NCBI GenBank assembly: GCA_946811695.1
Contig: OX328124.1
Location: 87,200,030-87,264,029, forward strand
Direction: 5' to 3'
DNA from: Gonocerus acuteangulatus
Taxonomy: Eukaryota > Arthropoda > Insecta > Hemiptera > Coreidae
DNA: 64,000 nt
The translations under genes were made by a program, and so were the position numbers. This document shows, in pieces, positions 22,313 to 34,219 of the stretch. A model generated the notes under the pieces. It was not told the origin of the DNA. It ran no database searches and saw only the letters and a program-made list of their open reading frames with translations. Position 1 is the first letter of the stretch, and each line of letters starts with the position of its first letter.

Positions 22313-22455
22313 AATTAATTATACTGGTTAGGATATTAAGTTAAAAATAAAAACAAATAATAAACATAAAAATTAGAGTATACTAATGTATCTAATTTTT
22401 ATGCTTATTATTTGTTTTTATTTTTAACTTAACATCCTAACCAGTATAATTAATT
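22313..22455. repeat. Foldback insertion (near-perfect palindrome) in the left arm
   Basis: Arms of about 65 bp (AATTAATTATACTGGTTAGG... and its complement) with about two mismatches and a short loop. The right arm of the host element (about 24194-24250) reads ACAATTGAGGAGC with no insertion, so it serves as an empty site. Confidence 0.7.
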
Positions 22456-22790
22456 GAGGAGCTTGGTATCAAAGTTGGACAACTCCATTTTTTTCAGTTT
22501 TGAGATTTTAGTCGATTCTTAAGGAGCTTTTTATGCTGCATTCGGTTTTACAACTGTTTTGCCGTAAAAACAGATAGAACATAGTTAAAATAGCCTTTAT
22601 TTGCACCGTTCAGTATCAAAATATAGACAATTCCAACATAGTTTGGTTTCAAAAAAGGACAACTCCTTCAGTAGCCAATAAGAAGCTTGCATTCATGCAA
22701 TCTGCTCCCATCATGCACTGCAAATCCATCATGGCTGAATGTTTAAAGTTACTTGTAATGAGTGCATTTGGCGATGATTCTAATTAATAA

Positions 22791-22850
22791 CTAGCTGTTA
22801 TCCGGCACACTGTGGTGCCGAACGCCGGATTTTGAGACAAAATCTCTAGT
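22791..22850 (-). mobile_element. 3' end of a canonical Helitron (second copy, truncated)
   Basis: On the minus strand: a stem GGCAC / GTGCC, then GGATAACAG and the terminal CTAG, followed by host T. This is the same order as the complete Helitron at 24775-25574. No 5' TC end was found to the right. Confidence 0.55.
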
Positions 22851-24337
22851 TACTTGAATCTTTCTGATTTAGGTGTCATTTTTGAAGTATTTCTTCTGTA
22901 CCGAGTAGAATGAGACCACTTCCAATTCTTTAGAATAATTATTTTAATGATAAACGGGCTTTATATAACAAAACCGTGAAAAACAGCAACTATTCAATTT
23001 AAGAAAATCATTTTTACACAATTGGTAGATCTATGTATCCTTCCAAACGTATTTTCAAGACCTCAAGTGAATAAATTAACAACTAATGTAATACTGGGAA
23101 CTGTTCTCGACATATTCCTCTTTATTTAAATTTTCGCGTACAACTAATAAATATTGACAGTTTCACACTAGATATTAGATAGATCTCACCGTTAATGTTC
23201 AGTTATTTGCTATCACAAACTTTTCAACAACCTCCAGAAAATAATAATGGTTAACTCTTTTTTAATAAAATAATCGCATCACTAATTGATAAATTAATTT
23301 TAATAAGCTGTGCTCAAGTATGGCTGAGTACGGTGATGAAAAGTATAGCACAGCAACTTCAATACATGTAGGTAAAACTGTGCGAAGAGGATAGCTAAGT
23401 ACCACATTTTTTCTAAACCGAATAAACTAAGGATAATTTAGTTTCATTACAGATATCTTTACAATCTATCTGCACAATCAAAGTGCGGTGCGCCATACTA
23501 CACCATAATTGACGTGAAAGATTTATGTCCATAACAAAGAAGGCCAAGTCACTTCTAGAACTTAACCCTGCACCAATTCCCGTCGGCTGTAGCGTCAACC
23601 CCAAGAAACTTGCAGATGTTAAGAATCTCTTGTCCAAGTACTCCGGAGAAAATTATGAAAAAAAGAGACCGTATGCAGTGGTACCGCAACCTCACAGTAC
23701 AGAGTGAAACTGCTGATGTTATCAACAGTGGACACTGTGAGTGTGTTGATTGCAGATTTTGATGAACTAGTTCTTTCTAAGGTGTGAGAATAATTCAAAG
23801 ACTTCAATTTTGTCAAACTGCATTTAAATTTTTTTTTCCAAGTAATTTTTAACAATACGATTTTTTTTAATACATTAGACATAATTATATTATATTAAAA
23901 CACTCTCGTGCATATCGAATTCATCCTTTTTTTGGTTTCAAAAGAGGATAGATTCAATTTTAAAATGGCTTCCTTTGGTTTAAAAAACAGACAACTCCAT
24001 GACTTGGTTTCAAACATGGACAACTCCACTATTTAAAGTGTGTTTACGGCCTTAATACTCATATAATTTTGTAATGCCTTTGAAAACATGTTTTTTGGAC
24101 GTAGGAGAATAACATATAAAAAAATCACCATGATACTGACATCAATATACTAGATATGGTTTTTTACCTCTCCTGTAAAATAATCAAAAGTGGAGTTGTC
24201 CAACTTTGATACTAAGCTCCTCAATTGTATTTCACAGACAATTGGATTGAAAATGGCTTATAGCCGAAACGATTCCACAACAAAAAAGTAATATAAAATA
24301 CAAAACAATTGAAGACTTAATAAGCTGTTACCAACTA

Positions 24338-24394
<57 letters not shown>

Positions 24395-24660
24395 GAACTG
24401 CACGGATACGTAAAAAGTAATCGGATAAATAATCAACGAGTATAAAATGGACGATGCGAGTACATACTCGGCATCATTTGGACTAGGCATCGCAGAGTAT
24501 AAACTGGACGATGCGAGTACATACTCGGCATCGTCTCGAATTGGCATCGCCGATTACTTTTCATTACGATTACGAGTAATACTCGTGAGTACTGCATCGT
24601 AGGCATCGTAAATAACTGTCGACTTCTCGACATGTCGATAAAGGAGAGAAGATAAGCCAC

Positions 24661-26355
24661 AAACGTCCGATTCGCAGGAACTGCGTCATCTTAGCGCGGT
24701 TCCGTTTATATCTCTAGTGCTATTAGTAAAGGAATAGTAGCAGTTATTGGTGGGGTTTGATCTTTCTTGATAAATCTATACATATAAAAATCACGTGTCT
24801 GTATGTTTTTCTGTCTGTTTGTTTGTTCCTTATACAAATCCACACCGTTTGACCGATTTTTACCAAACTTGGAATAATGGTAGTTCTTGACACGAGAAAT
24901 CTCCTAGGGAAGGTCAAAAAAATCTACCAGCTGTCTGTCTGTATGTTTGTCCCTTATACAAATCCACACCGTTCGTCCGATTTTGACTAAACTCGGTACA
25001 CATGTGGATCTTAATCTGAGGAGTTTCGTAGGCTAAGTCAAAAACGTCTACCAGCTGTCTGTCTGTATGTTTGTTCCTTATACAAATCCACATCGTTCGT
25101 CCGATTTTGACTAAACTCGGTACACAGATAGATCCTAATCTGGAGAGTGCCGTTGGCTAGGTCATAAATCTCTACCTGCTATATGTCTGTACGTTTGTTT
25201 CCTACAAAAATCCACACCGTTCGACCGATTTTGACTTAAGTTGGAACACAGGTAGATCTTAATACGGAAATTGCCATAGGCTAGGTCAAAAACGTCTACC
25301 AGCTGTCTGTCTGTATGTTTGTTCTTTATACAAATCCACACCGTTAGACCTAAATATTTTTACCAAACTTGGCATACGTGTATGTCTTGATACGGGGGGG
25401 GGTGGTATAGGTTAGGTCAAAGTGGTCTAGGACTCACAGTTGTGAGGTTACGGGTTCGAAACAGTTACAGATTCGTGTTATTAGATTTTAATAATACTTT
25501 TTTGGTTTCTAATTTATTTAGGATTTTCTATATGCAGAAACTAGGTGTAGCATGGCGCGCCGGGTAACAGCTAGTATAAAATAAAATCTCGAAGAGAAAA
25601 GAGATTTAAGGCGCCACAACAGGAAACAGAAAGTATCATGGAGACTTACCTCACCTTCTCAACGTTCGCTCTTGGAAACATTACAACAACGTTTCACATT
25701 ACCTTGTTTTATTCAAATGCAATAGTTTTAATGTTAAATTAAATTAAAATAAGCAACAACCAGTTAAAAGGTTAGGTAAACAGATAAAAAAAAAAAAAAA
25801 AAACCCTCTCAGAAGACCAAGCTAACAATAGTGAATTTTCAAATCCGTTCATTTCCGATTTAAATTACCTCATCAAAAATTACATCAGAACCTTTTTTGT
25901 AGAGAATTTAGTAAGCTTTTGAATGATTAAGTTCCACTTACCACGATTTCGTAGCGTTTTAGAAAATATACGAAGATCCAAAAGCTTTTCATGCCTATTA
26001 ATGAAATATTTTGTTTCTAGTACTTCCTTAACACCAAACGGAACCACCATTAACCTATCGTAAATTATAGGAATATCAAACGCCTGGAACAAGTTTCAAC
26101 TAAATTAATCCTTTTTGAATACCCAAACTGAAAATTATTTTGGAAAAGTAGATGTTTCATTGTCCTCGAAAACGGTTACAGATATCGCTTTAAAAATGGT
26201 TTTATTCGTATTTCTACGTTAATAAACCATATGCTTGCATGAGTATCCAAAATGTTAGCGTTACAATTTTTTTGCACGCAAATTTCACTCCAAAAAGCAT
26301 CTTGCGGTGGACGGATTCTGCTGGCTTACGAACTTGACCTTTCAAATTAGTCGAC

Positions 26356-26428
<73 letters not shown>

Positions 26429-26558
26429 AAAATTTAACCACCTTATATTCTTGCTCTACGGGATCTGAAACATGAAATTTTCGTGTGGGTACTTCCGAAT
26501 TTTATCATGAGATCAACCTTATAAGCGGGTTTCCTATCGAGGGAGGAACCGCGCTAAA
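24661..26558 (+). mobile_element. Helentron-like element with a Helitron inside it
   Basis: 5' end CGTCCGATTCGCAGGAACTG at 24664, TTAGCGCGGTTCCGTTTAT at about 24691. The core with AGAACCTTTTTTGTAGAGAATT lies at 25888, (TA)n at 26358-26424, and the 3' hairpin plus GAGGAACCGCGCTAAAG end at 26558. Only one 350-bp-type unit is visible. Interrupted by the Helitron at 24775-25574. Confidence 0.75.
24775..25574 (+). mobile_element. Non-autonomous canonical Helitron, 800 bp, with a minisatellite interior
   Basis: Starts with TC (TCTATACATATAAAAATCAC) after host A. It ends GGCGCGCC (short palindrome), GGGTAACAG and CTAG before host T. This matches the Helitron rules: 5' TC, 3' hairpin plus CTRR, insertion between A and T. 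The interior has about five tandem units of about 120 bp containing CTGTCTGTCTGTATGTTTGT and CCGTTCGTCCGATTTTGAC. No Rep/helicase coding region. Confidence 0.8.
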
Positions 26559-27127
26559 GTTAATTGGGCGGTTAAATCAAGGGATGCGGTTTAAAGAGCG
26601 TCGAGTTATTTTAATCAGCAGTGTTCAGCAGTAGCACGAGCTTAATCGCTTATTTTTGTCCTTAAGTTCCATATTTGTTTTTTCGATACAAATATGGAAC
26701 TTAAGGAAAGAAATAAGAGTGGTATGTACACCTCAAAAGAAGTATGTGGTTAAGTTATGTATGGTCCTGTTTAAAAAAAAATCGTAATTGACTGTGATGG
26801 TGCGTAAGACGTGCTACCATTTGTAATGTGTGGTAAATGTGAACATATTTTATATACGGTGCTAGTCCATCTATTTTAAGGAAACATACTATGTTTTTAA
26901 AACAACAGCGTTTCCACATATTATGTGGATTAGAGTAGAGCTCGAAAACTCTACATCTGGAAACGCTGATATTAGAAACAGAAAAAACCGCGCGTGAATG
27001 TGAGTGACAAAATAAAAAAATAAAAAGTTACCAGGAACGTGTTTTTAGATTCGGTAGGACAGGATTAACGGTTATTTCGGACAGGATTAACGGCCTTTAT
27101 TTATTTTTATTTTTTTTTTATTTTTTT

Positions 27128-27312
27128 ATTTATTTTTTTTTTTTTTACGGCGCATCTACATCTAGGTCATTAGCGCCGACATCTAGGGTGCAGCGAGGAA
27201 TTTTTCCAGCGAGCCGTGGGATGATAAAATTCCTGCCGGAGGTTGGGAATCGAACCCACCATCTCCCGCTTATGAATCCAAGGCGCTAGCCATTAGACCA
27301 CGGGAGACCCCT
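27128..27312 (-). mobile_element. tRNA-derived SINE (type a), full length
   Basis: Minus strand: head GGGGTCTCCCGTGGTCTAAT, B box GGGTTCGATTCCC, body GAATTTTATCATCCCACGGC, tail GGCGCTAATGACC and GATGCGCCGT, then poly-A (poly-T on plus at 27105-27146). Same family as 15352-15556, with about 15-20% differences by eye. Confidence 0.85.
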
Positions 27313-27775
27313 CTCTATTTTACTATAGACTGTCTTACATTGTTTTTGTTTACGTTACAATTGTTAAGTCACTCTAGTTTCGTTCATTGTAAGGAATAAA
27401 GTGGACTTTGTTTTGAATTTCTCTAATCTCCTCAGAATAAGCAAATTTGTCGTTTCGCAATTCCATCGCCAATTATCAATATTGAACATGAGAATGATTT
27501 GCTCTTCATTACACATGGCGATGCGAACCAGTATCAGTAGTAGTTATTCACGGCGATGCCGATGCTAAACCTTCAATACTCAACGATGCCGATGCCAAAC
27601 CTTACTGTACTCGACGATGCCGATGCCAAATATTATTTTACTCGGCGATGCTGATGCGAAACGATGCGATGCTGGTATTCGTAATGAGTACGAGTAAATA
27701 TAAAGTAATCGAGTTACTCGTCCCATGAGTATACGTACTCGTAATTACGCGATGCCATACTTACTCGTGCAGTTC

Positions 27776-27855
<80 letters not shown>

Positions 27856-28595
27856 ATATGTAATGTAAATGTGTCTGTTTAGGGTCCTGATGGTTCAAAA
27901 ATGGTCCGATCTTGATGAAATTTGATACAAAAATCTTTCGTCTAATTTGATAGGTCAAGTTAACGTAGAAAAACGAATGAAACCATTTTTAAAGCGATAT
28001 CTGTAATAGTTTTCGAGAAACATTGAAACTCCTAATTTTCAGTTTGGGTATTTAAAAACGATTAATTGAGTTGAAACTTGTTCCAGACGTTTGATATTCA
28101 TCTAGTCTAAGATAGGTAAATTTTGGTTCCGTTTGGAGTTAAGCAAGTACTAGAAATAAAATATTTCATGAACAGGCATGAAAAGTTTTCGGATTTTCGT
28201 ATATTTTCTAAAATATCTCGAAAACGGTTACATAATCATAGTAAGTGGAATGTGACCATTCGAAAGCTTACTAAATTCCCTACAAGAAATGTTCAAATGT
28301 AATTTTCGATGGGGCGAACTCAATCCGAGAAATAGTAATTGCTTAAAACTTCAAAATTGTTAGTTTTGTTCTTTTCAACGTTTTGTCACTGTTTACGTAA
28401 CGTTTTAATTGGTTATTGATTTTTTACTTGCATTTAATAGTAAAATTAGTATTTTAATAAAATAAGGTATGAATATGTGCAATGGTGTTGGCGAACGTTG
28501 AGAAGGTGGGGGGAGTAATTTCTGCTTAGAATACTATCAGTTTCCTGTTGTGGTGCCTTAAATATTCCTTCCCTTTGAGATGTCATTTTATATTT

Positions 28596-29311
28596 GGTAA
28601 ACCTGAAGGAGATTGTCCTCAACACCGATTTTCTTCAAACTTTGCACTATAACGTATTTTGATGCACTAAACACGAATCCGTTGAAAAAAATTGTTGTTC
28701 TCAATCAGGAAAGAAGTTATTTAAAAAAAAAGTTCACTGTTATGAAGGTTAGGGAAGACTGCCTTGGACGACTTTTGGGCCATAGAATTCTTTTCATTTC
28801 TGCGAGTTGGATTGACTAGGGGTTTTGATGTTTTCTTGAGCGAGCGGAAACGCATAGCACGTATGCCCAAAAGCGACAATTTACGACCAAGTCAGCTACC
28901 ACAAAGTGAGTCTAAATTTCAATTACACTTCGTCATTAAGGACTATTGCGCAGGCGCGTGTTTACATATAAGCTGTTTACCCCGTCTTTTATAACCTCCA
29001 TAACAGTGAACTTTAGTGCTTAATAACTTCTTTCCTAGTTGCGAGCAACTTTTTTTTCCAACGGATTCGTGTTTAGTGCATCAAAATACGTTATAATGCA
29101 AATTTTGAAGAAAATTTGGTCGTTTGTAACCCGCTAACAGCACCTTTGGTCGTTTGTAACCCGCTAACAGTGAACTTTTTTTTTAAATAACTTCTTTCCT
29201 GGTTGAGAACAACAATTTTTTTCAACGGATTCGTGTTTAGTGCATCAAAATACGTTATAGTGCAAAGTTTGGAGAAAATCGGTGTTGAGGACAATCTCCT
29301 TCAGGTTTACC
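28596..29311. mobile_element. Inverted-repeat DNA transposon with 8-bp target duplication, 716 bp
   Basis: Ends GGTAAACCTGAAGGAGATTG and its complement open near-perfect arms of about 150 bp (28596-28745 and 29163-29311). Perfect TTATATTT lies on both sides (28588-28595, 29312-29319). An extra partial arm copy sits at about 29012-29113. The 8-bp duplication fits hAT, P or Merlin. A 76-codon frame (28764-28994) inside has no recognised family. Confidence 0.75.
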
Positions 29312-29431
29312 TTATATTTTTAACAAAAGATCAAAACCTTCCAATAACTGCTTCTACTCCTTTGCTAATGCCACTAAGGATATGAACGGAACCGCGCTAA
29401 GATGACACAGTTCCTGCGAGTCGGACTTCTT

Positions 29432-32230
29432 TAATAAATCGTACACGTGCTTATAATAGCATCTATCCTGACAAAATCTTAACAGAGCTATTCCCCACTT
29501 TTGTCCCCCCCCCCCTCAGAAATCTCTCCTTGCCCTAGAACTTCAACGTTTTACTCAACCGCTTCCAACTTTTATAATCTTTGAAAAAACCTTGATTTAT
29601 TTTTTATTTTCACCCAGGCCTTCATTCTCTTATCTATTTGATTACTATAACCAAAATTGTTCTTATTAATATGCCCATTGATGCCTATCAGGATCGTTAG
29701 TTAATGGTTCTATCTAAAAATGAATTTGGAATTTTACTTAAAAAACATGAGATATCTGTATCTGGTAATGATTTATACCATAATACATGTAATAAAAAAA
29801 TGTAGTATACAGGAGGTTCTGCGGAATAACCTATTACAAATTGTCTCTGAAACATTCCTGTCTTTTTGTCAATCTTTGCCATGTAACAATTTTCCGTATA
29901 ATTGAAAAAGCCATTGTTAATTATTTCCATTATGAATGGATTCTGATTGTAATAAATGTATGCCCATCCATTCGTAACCTTCTGATAAGACTCCGATTTC
30001 TTTATCAACAGAATGTAGTATACACTTTATAAAATTATTGAGGTTTTATTTTTTGTTTTGATTTGACTTTATTATGTGAAACTCAAGGATGAATTTCATT
30101 AAAGGTAAGCTAAGTAAGAATGGACACAGTTGGCTTACTTTTACATCATTCTTATATCTAGTTTGGAGAACAGGTTTACCTCTAAGAATTTCTATTACTA
30201 TTCTTTTAATATCCATGAGAAATCAAATGCAATACCATTGTCTTTTATGTTTTTAGCTTTTCTGTAGATTATATACCATTCATATTTATTATATTTTTGA
30301 ACTTATGATATGAAAGACAAATTATATCTATTGGGTCATTACATTGTTCCTCCGCTGTCTCATAATACAGGTTCAAAAATTGCCTTTCATAATTCTGGCT
30401 TTTAGAATTCAGTTTCCAAATGTTTTACTTCTATTTATATAGTACTAATGTTTTTATGATAATTGCTTATAGAAATGACCAAGTAATATAATTTTCCCTT
30501 CATAATTAGACGCATTTTATGAATAACATGGAACACATTTATTTTAGAATTTTGTTTGATCTACAAGAATCTCCCTAACAACTAGTCGGAAAGCATCTTT
30601 GAGACATTTGAACATTGAGAATAGTTCAATTACTTATGGTTTACAGGATGATATAATGAGTTATGAAATAATACTCATCTTTACCATGACATGGACAATA
30701 ATCAACATTGTCACTAAGTTGTTTTTTTTTTATTGGATTTAAGGTGTGTCAACCCTTGAGATCATTAACACCTGTAACTTGTTTTTGAAAAAGTAGAGAA
30801 CAAAACCTGGCCTCTCCCCTCATTTTATTTTTACTGAAGAGTTCAAAATCCAGAATGACTTATCAGAGTCAAATGGAATTTTATGACGGATATCCTTTCT
30901 GAGGGGTTTAGAGCTGTTTTTGAAATATTTTGGACCCAAATGAAGATGAATTTTTAGCAGCCAAACAAATAAAATAAAAACTATTTAACATTGTATAGAC
31001 AATTCTAGTTTTATTGCAGGCTTTTTAATTAAGAAAAATTGCACAAGATCTATAAAAATCTGAGATACTCATGTAACTACAATAGTGTACCTTAAACCGA
31101 TTGACAATTGTATTCCTAAGTATTCTCTCTATTTTTTTCTCTTTTACAATTCATTAATATGAATTATGTATGTTTTGTGCTCCACTCTTTTTTTGCTTGT
31201 TAATAATCCAAGTTACTGGTTGAGTGTTTGCTTTTAGTTCAGATCCATTTTATTCCCTCTGTGAATTGTGGTATTTCCACTTGAATATATGGTATGAATT
31301 TTAATTTTAGAAGTATTCAATTTCTTCATGCAAGGCCAATTATTTTTAATACACTGGTTACAATTATTCTAGATTAAATTCTCAGTTATGATCGGTTTGC
31401 TGGAATAATATTTTGTTGTTATTTTACAATTGTAATTCTGCTCTTATCCACTGATTGCGGGGGACCATGCCTAATTTTTGAAAGAATACCAGTGAATAAA
31501 AGATTCACTTTAAAAGTAAAATAAATAATTATTGATTTAATTTGAGTTTATATTTTTTCTGTTAAGAGTTGTGAGTGTGCTGAAACCAAGTTTTCGACCT
31601 CAAAAGCATTGATGAATCCAAGCTGTAACTTGGTAAAAGTGGGCTCACCACAGTTTTTTGCAAAACAATTATTGTTTTTTGGCAATTTTACCTGGCCGAA
31701 TTTTGACTTAACCGGCTTTTTTTTAAAATAAAACAAAATGTGCTAAAATTTCATGTTTTTTTCGCCTGCCAAAACCCTCCAGGCTTTCGAGGTAGAAATT
31801 TTGGTTTCAGCATACTCACACCAAACATAACAACATTAAAAAAAAATCTTCTGGGGGAATTATTGCAAGCTCGACCCCAATTTGAAGCGTCTGTATACTG
31901 GGCTTTAAACATAGGTGGAATTATATTAATTTTGAAGGAATGTCTGTGATCATATTATTTGTATAGGTTTATATTATAAAAAATGTATTCTTGCTAAAAT
32001 TAACGTTATTGCGTATTTTTTTACTTGTTGGCCTTGTATGAAATGTTATGAAAACTTTTAATGAACTATCAAAATATACTAAATTAAAATTTATGATATC
32101 TTAAATAATAACATTTCTGAGTCCATTGGTACTGCATCATCTCAGCCTGTTTCAACATAACCCTTATTCTTGGTATGGGTAGGATGGGTGCAAATTTATT
32201 TGGGCGATTAACTGCAAGGTTATTACACCC
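29432..32230. other. No clear gene; some coding-like minus-strand segments
   Basis: No complete gene could be built. The coding-like segment at 29697-30020 is listed separately. A further minus-strand open stretch is at about 30410-30270. A small inverted repeat (GTGAGT.TGCTGAAACCAA and complement) occupies about 31564-31826. The rest is AT-rich. Confidence 0.35.
29697..30020 (-). CDS. Unidentified coding-like segment, possibly an ionotropic-receptor exon
   Basis: About 105 codons are open on the minus strand with no upstream ATG in the near frame, so it would be an internal exon. The text contains YQKVTNGWAYIYYNQNPF, then NYTENCYMAK and MFQRQFVIGYS. The spacing (a G-x-AYI segment, then an NCY segment, then a hydrophobic strand) recalls the second ligand-binding lobe of divergent arthropod ionotropic receptors. 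This is only a pattern impression. Neither splice site nor the membrane segments could be placed. It may be a chance frame in AT-rich DNA. Confidence 0.22.
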   Translation of the reverse strand, partial: YYILLIKKSESYQKVTNGWAYIYYNQNPFIMEIINNGFFNYTENCYMAKIDKKTGMFQRQFVIGYSAEPPVYYIFLLHVLWYKSLPDTDISCFLSKIPNSFLDRTIN

Positions 32231-32231
32231 T

Positions 32232-32340
32232 AGAATTTATTTATTTAAATTTTAACGTCCATTATTATTAACTATGAATTGTAGGATGGGTTATCTATAG
32301 GTTAACACCCTTTTCTAACCAGGGCAGGGCTGATGGCTTG
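32232..32340 (-). mobile_element. Tail and middle fragment of a type-b SINE
   Basis: AAATTTTAACGTCCATTATT, GGATGGGTTATCTATAGGTT and ACACCCTTTTCTAACCAGG match the SINE at 33694-33902. The tRNA-like head is missing. Confidence 0.65.
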
Positions 32341-32352
32341 AATTTATTTATG

Positions 32353-34165
32353 GGTCATTCCATGTCAAATCAACAAGGGCCACAACCCGACCTTCTTGGA
32401 TTTTGATAAACTTTTGTAGGTTGGTCACTCTAACAAAAAATAACCAAAAACAATTTTTTTAAATTTTTTATCTGTTTCCGTTTTTTTAGTATTAATTTTC
32501 AAAGTATTGAAAAACTGCCTTTTTTTGGTCAACTGGAAAATGTTAATTGCTTGGTAGATTAAGTTCTATTCTAGCTAGAACAGTCAGCATAGTCTCATTG
32601 TTTAGCTAATTAAATGGTCTTTAATTTGATATACAACAAGACCAACTTATTACAAATTTTACTTTTCAAAAAAAAAATCGAAAAATTGGACGTAACGGTT
32701 TTTGAAAAACTGTACTTTTAAAATTCTGAAAAAAATATATTTGAATCTTCAGTTCACTGACTACATATGCTGTTAGTTTCATTATGGGATGGGAATGGGA
32801 TCTTATTATAACATCATTTTGACTTTATAATCGTTACTGCGTAGTTGGTAAAAATATGTTGAGTGATGGATATTTGTATTGTAAATTCAGCAATAAGCAT
32901 CTCTGATCAAAATTTGAATTTTTTTCAAACAGAACTAAAATTAAAGGGGAGATTTAAAAAAAAAAAAAAAAAAAACACAAATTACTGGAACCCAGAAATT
33001 GCACCCTTTCATTCCTTTAACTAAGACAAAAATTATACCCAACTTTACTCAAACTTTAATAAAAGTGAAGTTGAACTGGTACCTAACTGATTTAGACTCT
33101 GATCCAGTAGCCTTCAATGAAAAATATGTGGTAGTTTTATTGCCTGTGAATATGACGACCAGTGGTGGCTGTCATGTGTACTCAACAAAAATGAGGAGAT
33201 GGATGAAATAAAATTTAATATACAACATGTCTCAATTATTACAAATTTCATTTTTCAAAAAATATTTTGAAAATTTGTACAAAACGGTTTTTGAAAAACT
33301 GTACTTTTAAAATTCTGAATATATTTGAATCTTCAGTTCATTGGCTACAAATGGTGTTAGTTTCATTATGGGATGGGAACGGGAACACTTTACAACATAA
33401 TTTTAACTGATTTAGACTCAGATCCAGTAGACTTCAATGAAAAAATATGTATTGGTTTTATTGCCTGCGAATATGACAACCAGTGGTGGCTGGCATGTGT
33501 ACTCAACAAATTACACTGTTTAAATATATTATCACAATAGCACCAAAATGGATATGATATGGATATTTATAAATGATTTTTATTTTTTTTTTATGATCCC
33601 GTTGCCATCCCATGATAAAACCAGCATCATTTGTAGGCAAAAATTATGTAAGAATTTTCAAAACATGTTTTTAAAATGAAATTTGTAATAATTTATTTAA
33701 ATTTTAACGTCCATTTATTATTAACTACGAATTTTAGGACGGGTTATCTATAGGTTACCACCCTTTTCTAGCCAGGATAGGGGTGATGCCTTTTCTTTTT
33801 TCGAAAGAAAAGCCACCGCCCCTAGTGGGAATCGAACCCACGACCTTTGGCACGGAGTGTTAAGAGCTCACGCCTTAACCCTCACGGCTACCGGGTCTCC
33901 AATGTAATAATTGATGTTGTATATTAAATTTTATTTCATCCATCTCCTCATTTTTGTTGAGTACACATGACAGCCACCACTGGTCGTCATATTCACAGGC
34001 AATAAAACTACCACATATTTTTCATTGAAGGCTACTGGATCAGAGTCTAAATCAGTTAGGTACCAGTTCAACTTCACTTTTATTAAAGTTTGAGTAAAGT
34101 TGGGTATAATTTTTGTCTTAGTTATAGGAATGAAAGGGTGCAATTTCTGGGTTCCGGTAATTTGT

Positions 34166-34219
<54 letters not shown>

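Larger units (their letters stand above)
22180..24339. mobile_element. Long-inverted-repeat element within (TA)n
   Basis: GGTAGTTGGTAACAGCTTAT at 22206 and its complement ending at 24339 open arms of about 140 bp. The arms include GAAACGTTTCGGCAAC / GCCGAAACGATTCC, ATTGTCTGTGAAATACAATT and GGAGCTTGGTATCAAAGTTG. TGGACAACTCC motifs recur inside (22475, 22660, 23990, 24020). A short unassigned frame at 23525-23707 has coding-like composition but no family I know. Possibly Penelope-like, because of the GCCGAAAC motif, or a large foldback element. Confidence 0.55.
24391..27779. mobile_element. hAT-like element of 3.4 kb, carrying other insertions
   Basis: TAGAGAACTGCACGGATACG at 24391 mirrors ACTCGTGCAGTTCTCTA ending at 27779. 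Both ends abut (TA)n, so an 8-bp TA-type duplication is compatible. Subterminal regions (24430-24640 and 27490-27770) are built from repeated GATGCGAG / CGATGCCGATGCC and ACTCG motifs in opposite orientation. No transposase was recognised. The interior holds a Helentron-like copy, a Helitron and a SINE. Confidence 0.6.
21986..29431 (-). mobile_element. Helentron-like element split by three nested insertions
   Basis: 3' terminus and hairpin at 21986-22040 (TTTTAGCGCGGTTC, then CCTCCATAGGGAGG), conserved AACGGTGGTTCAAATTTG at about 22097, then (TA)n at 22121-22178. The (TA)n resumes at 24340-24390 and again at 27780-27811. From there the core continues (GGTCCGATCTTGATGAAATT at 27902 onward, then the 350-bp-type unit). 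The 5' terminus (inverted) with CTGCGAGTCGGACTT ends at 29431. Insertions are the long-inverted-repeat element (about 22180-24339), the hAT-like element (24391-27779) and the TTATATTT-flanked element (28596-29311). The reconstruction is an inference from terminus order and orientation. Confidence 0.65.

Noticed and set aside
24775..25574. CRISPR-like array from the regular 120-bp units
   Set aside because: Units are contiguous diverged tandem repeats with no spacer/repeat alternation, inside a Helitron in a eukaryotic genome.
32999..34143. A duplicated 70-codon gene (32999-33211 and 33931-34143)
   Set aside because: The two frames are simply the two arms of an inverted repeat; there is no independent evidence of coding.
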